Shown one piece after another: positions 36,309 to 44,114 of a DNA stretch of 64,000 nucleotides. Within the stretch, counting starts at the first letter, position 1, and each line of letters begins with the position of its first letter. Where the stretch lies: positions 496,001 through 560,000 of the forward strand of contig CAWDIB010000004.1 of the NCBI GenBank assembly GCA_963802275.1, read 5' to 3'. This stretch comes from CAZMZW01 sp963802275. GTDB taxonomy: Bacteria > Chloroflexota > Anaerolineae > Anaerolineales > Anaerolineaceae. The translations under genes and the position numbers were made by a program. A model generated the notes under the pieces. It searched no databases. It saw only the letters and a list, made by a program, of their open reading frames with translations, and was not told the DNA's origin.

Positions 36309-37142
36309 ATGAAAACCACCATTATCGGACCAGGAGTGATGGCCGAAGCCATCCTAAAAAATATGCTAAGCCGGAACATTATCGCTGCAGAATCCATAAC
36401 TGTTTCAGGTCCGAGACGTGAGAGGGTGGATGAATTGGCAAAATTTTTTGGTGTACATCCTGAAACAGATAATGGAAAGGCGGTCAAAGATGCAGATGTG
36501 GTTTTATTTTGCATCAAACCGCAGCGCGTTGACAAAGTATTTCTGGATCTGAGAGGAACCATCAAGATAAACGCTTTGATCATTTCCATCGTGGCAGGAT
36601 TAAAAATCGAGAAAATAGCCAGGATACTGCAGCACGGGGAGATCGTAAGAGCCATGCCAAATACACCCAGCCAAATCGGCAAAGGCATCACCGTATGGGC
36701 TGCCTCCGAAACAGTCACCTCTGGCAATCTTGAATTTGCGCGCAATATATTCAAAGCAATGGGAGAAGAAATTTTCACTGTCAATGAGGAAGACCTTGAC
36801 CGTGCAACTGCCCTCTCCGGTACCGGTCCGGCATATGTTTACCTGTTCATGGAGGCAATGGTGGATGCCGGCGTTCATTTGGGTTTCTCGCGAAGGATCG
36901 CGGAAAAGCTGGTAATTGAAACCCTTCGCGGATCCGTTGATTTTTATGACCGCGGAGATGAAAAGAACCGCCATTTGGCTGCCCTGCGCAACCAGGTCAC
37001 ATCTCCTGGCGGAACCTCGGCAGAAGCGTTGTACTATCTGGAAAAAGCAGGCTTTCGAACTGCCATTTCGCGTGCGATATGGGCAGCTTATCAGCGGACG
37101 ATGGAACTCGGGCAGGATCAGCACTCTCAAATCAAAGAATGA
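36309..37142 (+). CDS. proC: Pyrroline-5-carboxylate reductase
   Basis: 277 aa. An N-terminal NAD(P)-binding fold (TTIIGPGVMAEAIL, with G-P-G replacing the usual G-x-G-x-x-G start) leads to VVLFCIKPQRV, VRAMPNTPSQIGKGIT, and the C-terminal dimer domain with TALSGTGPAYVYLFMEAM and LRNQVTSPGGTSAEAL, the ProC signature. It makes proline from pyrroline-5-carboxylate. GGAGAT precedes the ATG. add follows after 13 bp. Confidence 0.95.
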   Translation: MKTTIIGPGVMAEAILKNMLSRNIIAAESITVSGPRRERVDELAKFFGVHPETDNGKAVKDADVVLFCIKPQRVDKVFLDLRGTIKINALIISIVAGLKIEKIARILQHGEIVRAMPNTPSQIGKGITVWAASETVTSGNLEFARNIFKAMGEEIFTVNEEDLDRATALSGTGPAYVYLFMEAMVDAGVHLGFSRRIAEKLVIETLRGSVDFYDRGDEKNRHLAALRNQVTSPGGTSAEALYYLEKAGFRTAISRAIWAAYQRTMELGQDQHSQIKE

Positions 37143-37155
37143 ACAGTAGGGTGCA

Positions 37156-38169
37156 ATGATCAATGAATCCATTCCACTGGTTGAATTGCACCGGCACCTT
37201 GACGGGAACGTGCGACTGGAAACCATCCTGGATATTGGACTGAAGCACAATCTTCCCTTGCCAGCCAAAGATATTGACGGTCTTAGACCCTTCATCCAGG
37301 TGACCGAAGCCAAACTGAGCATCCTGGACTACTTTGCCAAATTCGAATGGCTGGTACGCGTAATGGTGGACTATGAAACCGTTCGCCGGATTGCCTATGA
37401 AAATGTTGAGGACGCAAGAAAAGAAGGCATTGATTACATCGAATTGCGTTTCAGCCCGTGGTTCATGGCGGAAAAGAATGCCCTTGACCCGGCTGGAGTG
37501 GTCGAAGCAGTTGTAGATGGGGTTGAAAGCGGAATCCGGGACTTTGGGACAAGAACAAAGCTGATAGGAATCCTCAGCCGTACCTATGGTCCGGAAACCT
37601 GCAAAAAAGAATTGGAAGCGTTAATGACCCAAAAGGAGCATATCGTCGCCCTTGACCTGGCAGGTGATGAAATCCATTTTGGCGGTGAGCTGTTCGTGGA
37701 TCACTTTCGCAAGGCAAGGGATGCCGGCTGGTATTCCGATCCACATGCCGGCGAAGTTTGCGGACCAGAAAGTGTTTGGCAAGCCATCCACGCCCTTGGA
37801 GCCAACCGCATTGGACATGCTGTTCATGCAGTTGAAGATAAAAGGTTGATGGATTACCTGGCCGACCACCAAATTGGAGTGGAATCAAGCCTCACCAGCA
37901 ATGTGCAGACCTCCACAGTCAAAGACTATCCAAGCCATCCATTACGCCAATTTTTAGAAAGAGGAATCCCGGCAACCATCAATACGGATGATCCGGGTAT
38001 CAGTGCCTGTTTTCTCAAGCATGAATATGAAACAGCCGCTCCCGCAGCAGGACTTACACAAGCACAGATTTATCAAGCACAACTAAATGCTCTTAATACC
38101 GCTTTTTTAAGCGCTGACGAAAAAGAGGATATAATTAAGGTTATTAATTTAAGAAAACAAAAAAGTTAA
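37156..38169 (+). CDS. add: Adenosine deaminase family protein
   Basis: 337 aa. Metal and catalytic motifs: VELHRHLDGN (HxH), SDPHAGEVCG (H-A-G-E, with the general acid Glu), NRIGHAVHAV (GH), and NTDDPGIS (second Asp pair). The family removes ammonia from adenosine; some members act on adenine or N6-modified adenines, but the HxHLDG and SLTSNVQTS features fit adenosine deaminase. Here it could counterbalance the adenosine kinase-like gene at 57 kb. The stop overlaps the convergent DUF4259 gene by 4 bp. Confidence 0.92.
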   Translation: MINESIPLVELHRHLDGNVRLETILDIGLKHNLPLPAKDIDGLRPFIQVTEAKLSILDYFAKFEWLVRVMVDYETVRRIAYENVEDARKEGIDYIELRFSPWFMAEKNALDPAGVVEAVVDGVESGIRDFGTRTKLIGILSRTYGPETCKKELEALMTQKEHIVALDLAGDEIHFGGELFVDHFRKARDAGWYSDPHAGEVCGPESVWQAIHALGANRIGHAVHAVEDKRLMDYLADHQIGVESSLTSNVQTSTVKDYPSHPLRQFLERGIPATINTDDPGISACFLKHEYETAAPAAGLTQAQIYQAQLNALNTAFLSADEKEDIIKVINLRKQKS

Positions 38170-38564
38170 ATCTCAAGCCTTTTTTGCAGATCATTAAGGG
38201 TGGCATGCCATTTTGAAAAATTAGCAGATTTTTCCCACTTATTTTTTAATTCAGAATTCTTCTGAATCACATGGACTACATGCTGGGCTTTTTCACGGAG
38301 TCTTTCATTTTCCAGAATTTTTTCCCCAATCCATTCTTCGGCTTCTTCGGGCAATACAGGGCTGGGGTCACCTGTCATGGCCGCAATGATTTCAGCGGCC
38401 GCCAAGCCAATGCGGCAGTCTGCCAATTCCAGGTCGTCATCCTTGTTCTTAAGAATGATATCCAAAGCAGAGACCACCCGTGCCAGGGTGCCTGAATCCG
38501 CCAGGTCATAGACCCAATCCAGGGCATCATCATTTTCAAAGATGCCGGTACCCCAGACACTCAT
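38166..38564 (-). CDS. DUF4259 domain protein
   Basis: 132 aa. The N-terminus MSVWGTGIFENDDALDWVYDL is the family signature (W-G-x-G-x-F-x-N-D-x-A-x-D-W), with CRIGLAAAEIIAAMTGDPSP in the middle. Soluble, acidic, helical. The biochemical role is unknown; such proteins are scattered as single genes. GGAGTG serves as ribosome site and a TATAAT box lies further upstream (38612-38607). Tail-to-tail overlap of 4 bp with add. Confidence 0.85.
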   Translation of the reverse strand: MSVWGTGIFENDDALDWVYDLADSGTLARVVSALDIILKNKDDDLELADCRIGLAAAEIIAAMTGDPSPVLPEEAEEWIGEKILENERLREKAQHVVHVIQKNSELKNKWEKSANFSKWHATLNDLQKRLEI

Positions 38565-38674
38565 TCAATCACACTCCGCACGATCATTTTTTTTACCTTT
38601 ATAAACATTATATACTTTTCAGGACTAAGTAAAGCAATGAATCTATTCTTGAGAAAATCATCAGTGTAAATAAC

Positions 38675-38725
38675 TTGACAATTTCTTATAATACTCTATA
38701 ATTAGTATATTCTAATACTATAATA
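38675..38725 (+). promoter_or_regulatory. Strong promoter with candidate PadR operator
   Basis: Consensus TTGACA (38675-38680), 16 bp, consensus TATAAT (38697-38702). Directly after the -10 lies an imperfect inverted repeat ATTAGTATATTCTAAT (38701-38716), with CTATAAT repeated on each side (38696-38702 and 38719-38725). A repressor there would block RNA polymerase. The PadR gene in the same operon is the natural candidate. Confidence 0.6.
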
Positions 38726-38734
38726 AGAGGCGGC

Positions 38735-39355
38735 ATGGAAAAATTAGACTTGCATATACTATTAAAGGATCTGTATTCGGCTCCACTGAACCAGATTGTA
38801 TTTAAAACCATCCCTAAGTTGAATTACCTGATGATCGATGGTCAGGGAGATCCCAACACCAGTATAGAGTATAAAAATGCTGTCCAGGCACTCTATTCAG
38901 TAGCTTATACCCTCAAATTTCAAATCAAAAAAGGCCAATTGGCTATTGATTATCCAGTGATGCAGTTGGAGGGTTTGTGGTGGGTGGATGATATGAAGTT
39001 GTTTTCCGTGGAAAATAAAAAGGCATGGAAGTGGACCATGATGATCCTCCAGCCGGAGCTGGTGAATGAGGAGTTGGTAAAGAATGCCATTCAACAAGTA
39101 TTGGATAAAAAAGGCATTCAACCTGCGGATAAAGTGAGGTTTGAATCTTTATCGGAAAATGAAGTGGTTCAGCTCCTTCATAAAGGACCTTATTTGGCCG
39201 AAGCGGAAAATATAAAAAAATTGCACCAAGCTATCGAAGAAAAAGGATTCAAACGTTCAGGAAAACACCACGAAATTTATCTCAACTCCCCTCTTAAAAC
39301 CGCCCCCGAAAATCTGAAAACGGTTCTGAGGCAGCCATACAGCATGAGCAATTAA
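38735..39355 (+). CDS. GyrI-like small-molecule-binding protein
   Basis: 206 aa. LNYLMIDGQGDPNTSIEYKNAVQALYSVAYTLK and LEGLWWVDD are typical of the GyrI-like (SOUL/BacR effector-domain) family found with MerR, AraC or PadR regulators. It is soluble and has no DNA-binding domain. AGAGG is 5 nt before the ATG. First gene of a run with PadR 7 bp downstream; a ligand sensor or sequestering protein that works with PadR is plausible but inferred. Confidence 0.85.
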   Translation: MEKLDLHILLKDLYSAPLNQIVFKTIPKLNYLMIDGQGDPNTSIEYKNAVQALYSVAYTLKFQIKKGQLAIDYPVMQLEGLWWVDDMKLFSVENKKAWKWTMMILQPELVNEELVKNAIQQVLDKKGIQPADKVRFESLSENEVVQLLHKGPYLAEAENIKKLHQAIEEKGFKRSGKHHEIYLNSPLKTAPENLKTVLRQPYSMSN

Positions 39356-39362
39356 TATTAAA

Positions 39363-39953
39363 ATGAAAACATCCAAAATCACTGAAACTGAGTTGGTGAT
39401 ACTCAGCCTGGTGGCAGAGAAACCCGTCTATGGTTACGAGATAGACCAGATCATTCAACAACGGGGAATGCGGGAATGGACAGCGATCGGTTTTTCTTCC
39501 ATCTATTATTTGTTGAAAAAAATTGAGGATAAAGGATGGACCACCAGCGAAGCCTCGGGATCCACCAAGCAGGGATTGCAACGCACCATATATACCATCA
39601 CAACTGCAGGATTGAAAACCTGCCGGGAAGCAACCTTAAAGTCCTTATCAACCCCGCGTGGAATGCCAAATGTTTTTTTGACTGCCTTATTAAACCTGCC
39701 CTTATTATCCAGTCAACAAATTCAAGAAGCGCTGAGCAAGTACAAGGAAGCTCTGCTAATGAAAATAAATGAATTGGAATTGAAAAAGGAAAATCAATCA
39801 CCACTTCTTCCATTGCATGTCAATTTCATCTTCGATTACTCCAATCATGCCATTCATAGTGAAATCAATTGGATTGACAATGTATTAAAACAACTGAGTG
39901 ATCCATCCAACCCCCTTCTTCAAAAAAGTAGGAAAAAAACAAATAGATCATGA
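39363..39953 (+). CDS. PadR-family transcriptional regulator
   Basis: 196 aa. An N-terminal winged helix with ILSLVAEKPVYGYEIDQII, FSSIYYLLKKIEDKGW (recognition region S-x-Y-x-x-L-x-x-L/I) and RTIYTITTAGLK is standard PadR. A helical C-terminal dimerisation part follows, as in the long PadR subtype. It usually represses its own operon and is released by phenolics, drugs or envelope stress. The inverted repeat at 38701-38716 may be its operator. It overlaps the next gene by 4 bp (ATGA). Confidence 0.93.
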   Translation: MKTSKITETELVILSLVAEKPVYGYEIDQIIQQRGMREWTAIGFSSIYYLLKKIEDKGWTTSEASGSTKQGLQRTIYTITTAGLKTCREATLKSLSTPRGMPNVFLTALLNLPLLSSQQIQEALSKYKEALLMKINELELKKENQSPLLPLHVNFIFDYSNHAIHSEINWIDNVLKQLSDPSNPLLQKSRKKTNRS

Positions 39954-41029
39954 ATACCTCCTATCAGCTTCTTCTCAATAAAAAAACAGACCAAAATATT
40001 GAATCACTTTTTATACCTTTTAAATCGGCTGTGCTGGAAATCTTCCCTGCCTGCACGCAGGTCATCGCCACATATCAGGGTTCACTGCTGTATGAGTTCA
40101 TCAACCCTACCCCGAAGGTTGATCCCCGGATGCCCATCGTCAATGCTTTTTATTCCATACTGACCCCCTTCATTCCACATTTGAAAGACACAAAATTGAA
40201 TCAGCGCGGTACGGCCTGGAATGGCCGCTCGGTTGCCAAATGTGTATTATCCGCTTTGACAGGGATTGCTCTTGAAAAGGGAATCATCAAGTCATTGGAT
40301 TCCAAATTGGGGGAATGCCTGCCAGCCGTCCCGCCTGACAAGAAAGACATTACCTTACGGCAATTACTGACAATGACTTCAGGCATGCCTTTTACCGACA
40401 AAATACCAGAGATGCCGCGCTGGTTAAGGAGCAGGAACTGGGTGGACCATCTTTTATCCCTGCCCCTGGTATGCCATCCCGGTGAGTGCTTCGCCTATAG
40501 CACAGGCAATTCCCATCTCCTGGCTGCGATATTGCATCGATCGCTTAAAGACGGTCTTTATCCATTTGCCCAAAAAGAACTATTCAACCCATTGGGTATT
40601 GAAAAACCTTATTGGGAAAGAGATCCCCAGGGCGTCCCATTTGGAGGCGCCAACCTATTCCTCACCATCCGGGAAATGACCAAATTGGGCTACCTGATCC
40701 TTCAAGAGGGCTTTTGGGAAGGGCGGCAGGTGCTTCCCCGTCGATGGGTGATCGAATCCACAACGCCGAGAGTACATGCCAAAGACCAGTTTGAGTATGG
40801 CTATGCCTGGTGGATCCGCTATTTTGAAATGCAAAAGCCAACAACACCTATTAAGGTGGTATGCGCCTGCGGTTGGGCTGGACAGCGCATCTACATCGTC
40901 CCGCAAATGGAAAGTGTGGTGGCAGTCACCTCAAAAGCCAACTTATGGGCCAATACCGAAAACCTTGATGCGACATTTGGCGATAAAATGCTTCTAGCCA
41001 TCAAAGAGTATATTCAATGCGCGAAATAA
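39950..41029 (+). CDS. Serine hydrolase of the beta-lactamase / class C penicillin-binding family
   Basis: 359 aa, no signal peptide, so likely cytoplasmic. S-x-x-K motif in WNGRSVAKCVLSALTG; the second motif Y-S-T in CFAYSTGNSHL (class C enzymes have Y-S/A-N), and LRQLLTMTSGMPF is the typical LLxHTSG region with M replacing H. A C-terminal CACGWAGQRIYIVPQ fills the place of the H/K-x-G strand. Probably an esterase or peptidase rather than a drug-resistance beta-lactamase. Translationally coupled to PadR; the next gene (XdhC) overlaps by 13 bp. Confidence 0.85.
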   Translation: MNTSYQLLLNKKTDQNIESLFIPFKSAVLEIFPACTQVIATYQGSLLYEFINPTPKVDPRMPIVNAFYSILTPFIPHLKDTKLNQRGTAWNGRSVAKCVLSALTGIALEKGIIKSLDSKLGECLPAVPPDKKDITLRQLLTMTSGMPFTDKIPEMPRWLRSRNWVDHLLSLPLVCHPGECFAYSTGNSHLLAAILHRSLKDGLYPFAQKELFNPLGIEKPYWERDPQGVPFGGANLFLTIREMTKLGYLILQEGFWEGRQVLPRRWVIESTTPRVHAKDQFEYGYAWWIRYFEMQKPTTPIKVVCACGWAGQRIYIVPQMESVVAVTSKANLWANTENLDATFGDKMLLAIKEYIQCAK

Positions 41030-42096
41030 TTCCGACCATCCAGCAATGGCAAAAAGCCGGTAAAAGAATGGCACTGGCAACCATCATCCGGGCAGAGGGA
41101 TCCTCCCCGCGCCCAGTGGGGTCAAAAATGATCGTTTCAGAAAAAGGGGAAATGATGGGTTCCATCAGCGGGGGCTGTGTGGAGAGCAATGTCATTGAAG
41201 AAGCGCTTGTTTGCATTGAAGATCACAAGACAAGGTTTCAGCACTATGGGATTGATGATTCCAATCCTTGGACGGTGGGGCTGGCTTGTGGGGGTCAAAT
41301 TGACGTTTTTATAGAACCTCTTTTCAATCCTTCACAACCTAGAAGTTTTTCTTTAGAGATTTTGAAAACACTTGTCCGCCTGTTCGAAAAAGTCACGCCA
41401 TTTCTTTTTTGCCTGGTTGTTTCGCCACCTATACCAGGGGTAAGGGCAATCCTGCATAACAATCGATGCATAACAGGCGAGTCAAACAGAAAATGGGTCA
41501 ATCGCTTGTGTGCTGCCCTCAATGAAAATGAGATGGCAGTGACTCATCCACAAATCGTTGGGTTGGAACTTACTGATGGCAGTGCTGTCAACGTGTTTAT
41601 TGAACCAATCTTTCCCCAACCGAGAATGATCATCATCGGTGCGGTCCATATTGCAGTATCGTTGACAGAGTTCGCGAAAACACTCGATTACAAAACCATC
41701 ATTATTGACCCACGCAAAGCATTTCTGACCCGCGATCGTTTTCCACAGGCAGATGAACTGGTCAATCGCTGGCCGCAGGATATCCTTCCCGGCATGAATA
41801 TTTCGCCGCGAGATTGCGTCATCGTGCTGAGCCATGATGAGAAAATTGACGTACCCGCCTTGAAAGATGCCATTAACTCAAGCGCAGGTTATATTGGAAT
41901 GCTTGGTTCAAAAAAGACCAAAGCGGCGAGATTCCAATCTCTGACTGACCTGGGAATTCCACCGGCCAGACTTCAACTGGTGCACGCCCCGATCGGATTG
42001 GTTATCGGGGCAGTCGAACCACAGGAAATCGCTGCTTCAATCATTGCTGAAATCATTGCCAGCAGGAGAGGTTCAATCAATGCCGGTAAAAATTAG
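41017..42096 (+). CDS. XdhC/CoxI-family protein
   Basis: 359 aa. The N-terminal XdhC_CoxI domain shows LATIIRAEGSSPRPVGSKM and GSISGGCVESNVIEEA; the C-terminal Rossmann-type XdhC_C domain shows IIIGAVHIAVSLTEFAKT, IDPRKAFLTRDRFP, CVIVLSHDEKIDVPAL and YIGMLGSKKTKAARF. XdhC proteins sulfurate and insert molybdenum cofactor into xanthine dehydrogenase-type enzymes. No such enzyme is in the window. Instead it sits with a MoaD/ThiS-like carrier and a tRNA thiolase, so a wider sulfur-transfer role is conceivable. Confidence 0.92.
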   Translation: MREIIPTIQQWQKAGKRMALATIIRAEGSSPRPVGSKMIVSEKGEMMGSISGGCVESNVIEEALVCIEDHKTRFQHYGIDDSNPWTVGLACGGQIDVFIEPLFNPSQPRSFSLEILKTLVRLFEKVTPFLFCLVVSPPIPGVRAILHNNRCITGESNRKWVNRLCAALNENEMAVTHPQIVGLELTDGSAVNVFIEPIFPQPRMIIIGAVHIAVSLTEFAKTLDYKTIIIDPRKAFLTRDRFPQADELVNRWPQDILPGMNISPRDCVIVLSHDEKIDVPALKDAINSSAGYIGMLGSKKTKAARFQSLTDLGIPPARLQLVHAPIGLVIGAVEPQEIAASIIAEIIASRRGSINAGKN

Positions 42097-42274
42097 ATTT
42101 CGAAAAAAAGAATACCAAATCGAAGGAAACACCCAATTGGGAAAGGCCTTGAAGAGGTTGAACATAAACAATCTATCCATCCTGGCAGTAAGGGATAAAA
42201 ACCTGATTACCGAAGATGAAATACTTCAGGATGGAGAGGAAATCGAACTGATTGAGGTCATTTCCGGCGGATAA
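42080..42274 (+). CDS. MoaD/ThiS/TtuB-like ubiquitin-fold sulfur carrier
   Basis: 64 aa. It begins PVKIRFRKKEYQ and ends LIEVISGG, the C-terminal Gly-Gly of beta-grasp sulfur carriers that become thiocarboxylated. ATG 42080 (GGAGAGG 8 nt upstream) is chosen; it overlaps xdhC by 17 bp. The next gene, 6 bp downstream, is a TtuA-like tRNA 2-thiolase, so this is most likely the TtuB donor; MoaD or ThiS remain alternatives. It is a different lineage from the ubiquitin-like proteins at 49-51 kb. Confidence 0.85.
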   Translation: MPVKIRFRKKEYQIEGNTQLGKALKRLNINNLSILAVRDKNLITEDEILQDGEEIELIEVISGG

Positions 42275-42280
42275 CCATTT

Positions 42281-43210
42281 ATGCGTTGTCGAAAATGCGG
42301 GCAGAAAGCCGCCATCAATCTTCACGAGCACCGTTTATCTTTGTGCAAGGATCATTTGCTTGAATGGCTCTCGGAATACACTGAAAGAACAATAAAGAAA
42401 TATTCGCTCGCAAACAAATCAGAGAGGATGATTGTTGCCATATCAGGTGGAAAGGATTCCCTTTCCTTATGGGATATTCTTTGGCGGTTGGGATACACAA
42501 CCGAAGGAGTCCATATCAACCTGGGCATTGATGGGGGAGTGAAATATTCTGAAATCTCTGAACAATTTGCCCAAAAATTCGCCAGAGAACGTGGGCTTGC
42601 CCTGCACGTTATCAACCTTCAAGAAACATTCAAAAAAAGTATTCATCAATTTTCAAGCATGTCCAGTCATGGAAGGCAAAAACCCTGTTCCGTCTGCGGG
42701 CTGGTCAAACGCCATGTCCTCAATAAATTTGCGCTGGAGGAAGGTTACGACGTCCTGGCAACTGCGCATAACCTTGATGATGAAGCAGCAACACTCATGA
42801 TGAATACTCTAAACTGGAACCTGGAACTGCTAATACGTCAATCCCCTTCTCTCCCGGCACAGGAAGGGTTTATCCGAAAAATCAAGCCATTCTGCAGAGT
42901 ATATGAAAGAGAAGCAGCTGCATATGCGTTATTGAGAGGCATTGAGTATGTGTATGATGAATGCCCTTATTCACAAGGAAATCCTCAATTGCTGGTGAAG
43001 CAAACCCTCAATCAAATGGAACTTTTACAGCCGGGATTGAAACTTCAGTATTACCTTAACTTCCTTAATGCCAGACAGACAGGCTTTTTTACTTCAACTT
43101 CTCAAAAAAAAGCCGCTGAAGGCGGGTTAATTTGCAGCCAGTGCGGGCAACCCACCAGCAATGAGAATAAAATTTGCTCGTTTTGCAGGCTGATAACTAG
43201 AACTGAATAA
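42281..43210 (+). CDS. ttuA: TtuA-type tRNA 2-thiolation enzyme (m5s2U54 synthase family)
   Basis: 309 aa. N-terminal zinc knuckle (C3, C6, C22), PP-loop VAISGGKDSLSLWDIL (SGGKDS at 55-60) that adenylates the uridine, [4Fe-4S] ligand cysteines C136, C139 (PCSVCG) and C228 (DECPYS), and a C-terminal zinc knuckle C285/C288/C299/C302. Spacing of C136-C139-C228 equals that recalled for Thermus TtuA (130-133-222). It thiolates U54 in the T-loop using sulfur carried by TtuB, encoded immediately upstream. This modification stabilises tRNA in thermophiles, though homologues also occur in mesophiles. Confidence 0.92.
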   Translation: MRCRKCGQKAAINLHEHRLSLCKDHLLEWLSEYTERTIKKYSLANKSERMIVAISGGKDSLSLWDILWRLGYTTEGVHINLGIDGGVKYSEISEQFAQKFARERGLALHVINLQETFKKSIHQFSSMSSHGRQKPCSVCGLVKRHVLNKFALEEGYDVLATAHNLDDEAATLMMNTLNWNLELLIRQSPSLPAQEGFIRKIKPFCRVYEREAAAYALLRGIEYVYDECPYSQGNPQLLVKQTLNQMELLQPGLKLQYYLNFLNARQTGFFTSTSQKKAAEGGLICSQCGQPTSNENKICSFCRLITRTE

Positions 43211-43300
43211 TTGCTTAATAGATATTTATTGTTAATAATTTTCTAATAAATAATTCTGACGATGTATAATACTGTTAAGGTAATTCATACGGAGAAAAAA

Positions 43301-44053
43301 ATGAAAAAGGTAATTGGTTTGATGCTTGTGTTGTTTTTGGCTGCATGCAGTTCGGCCCCAAAAACCGATGCGGGCACATCAGCTGCACCGGCCACATCTG
43401 GATCCACTGATCAAGGTGGATCTCAAACGACGGCAAAAAGTACCATTTCATACCCGAATGACCCCGGTTGGAATGTGGTCTTCAGCGAAACATTTGATGC
43501 TGCTGACCAGAAATGGGACTTGAAACCCTATGACGGGAAGTTCGTAAGTTATGAAGCTTCAATTGCCGATGGGATGTACAAGGAATCCATAAGTGGCAAA
43601 CCGGCGGGGAACTTCTTGAATGCCGGCATTCATACGATCAAGCTTGGTGAAGCGACAGATTTCTACGTAGGTGTGACCGGGATGATCGACAGCAAATTCA
43701 AGAACTCCAGCTATGGAATTGGCTTCATGGCGGATGATGATCTGGAAGCTTATGTGAATTTCGGGATTTTAAAGAATTCCTACAGCTTGTATCGCCATAA
43801 TGTAGAAGCTCTTATTAAGGACAACGTTCTTGAATCAAAAGCGACAGACCGCATTGAAGTTGGCAAGATGAACACTCTGGAAATAAAAAAAGATGGAAAC
43901 ACACTGGAATACTTCATCAATGGCAAAGCAATTGCTAAATATAACCTCTCTGAAATTAAATACCCTGGAAAGAATGTTTATCTGTTCTTCCTGGTGGATG
44001 AAGGCGCCAAAGCTACTTTTACGGTTGACAATATTTTGATGCAATCCAAGTAA
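43301..44053 (+). CDS. Lipoprotein with LamG/concanavalin-like beta-sandwich domain
   Basis: About 250 aa from ATG 43301 (GGAG upstream). Signal sequence KKVIGLMLVLFLAACSS has a lipobox L-A-A-C. A Ser/Thr/Ala-rich spacer (about 20-50) leads to a C-terminal domain with VVFSETFDAADQKWDL, IGFMADDDLEAYVNFGI and TLEIKKDGNTLEYFINGKAI, typical of LamG/DUF1080-like concanavalin folds in carbohydrate-binding surface lipoproteins. Ligand unknown. A TATAAT box at 43265-43270 precedes it. Monocistronic, ends at a strong hairpin. Confidence 0.82.
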   Translation: MKKVIGLMLVLFLAACSSAPKTDAGTSAAPATSGSTDQGGSQTTAKSTISYPNDPGWNVVFSETFDAADQKWDLKPYDGKFVSYEASIADGMYKESISGKPAGNFLNAGIHTIKLGEATDFYVGVTGMIDSKFKNSSYGIGFMADDDLEAYVNFGILKNSYSLYRHNVEALIKDNVLESKATDRIEVGKMNTLEIKKDGNTLEYFINGKAIAKYNLSEIKYPGKNVYLFFLVDEGAKATFTVDNILMQSK

Positions 44054-44065
44054 TCAATGCTAAAA

Positions 44066-44091
44066 AATCCCCTGTTTAATAGCAGGGGATT
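44066..44091. terminator. Terminator shared by the lipoprotein gene and glnA
   Basis: AATCCCCTG (44066-44074) pairs with CAGGGGATT (44083-44091), then TTT on the plus strand. On the minus strand A-rich DNA upstream gives a T-run too, so it can serve both convergent genes. Confidence 0.75.
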
Positions 44092-44114
44092 TTCTATTTA
44101 AATCACATATCCTC

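Noticed and set aside
39950..41029. Antibiotic-resistance beta-lactamase
   Set aside because: No signal peptide and altered motifs (YST, no HTSG, no KTG); better described as a generic serine hydrolase.
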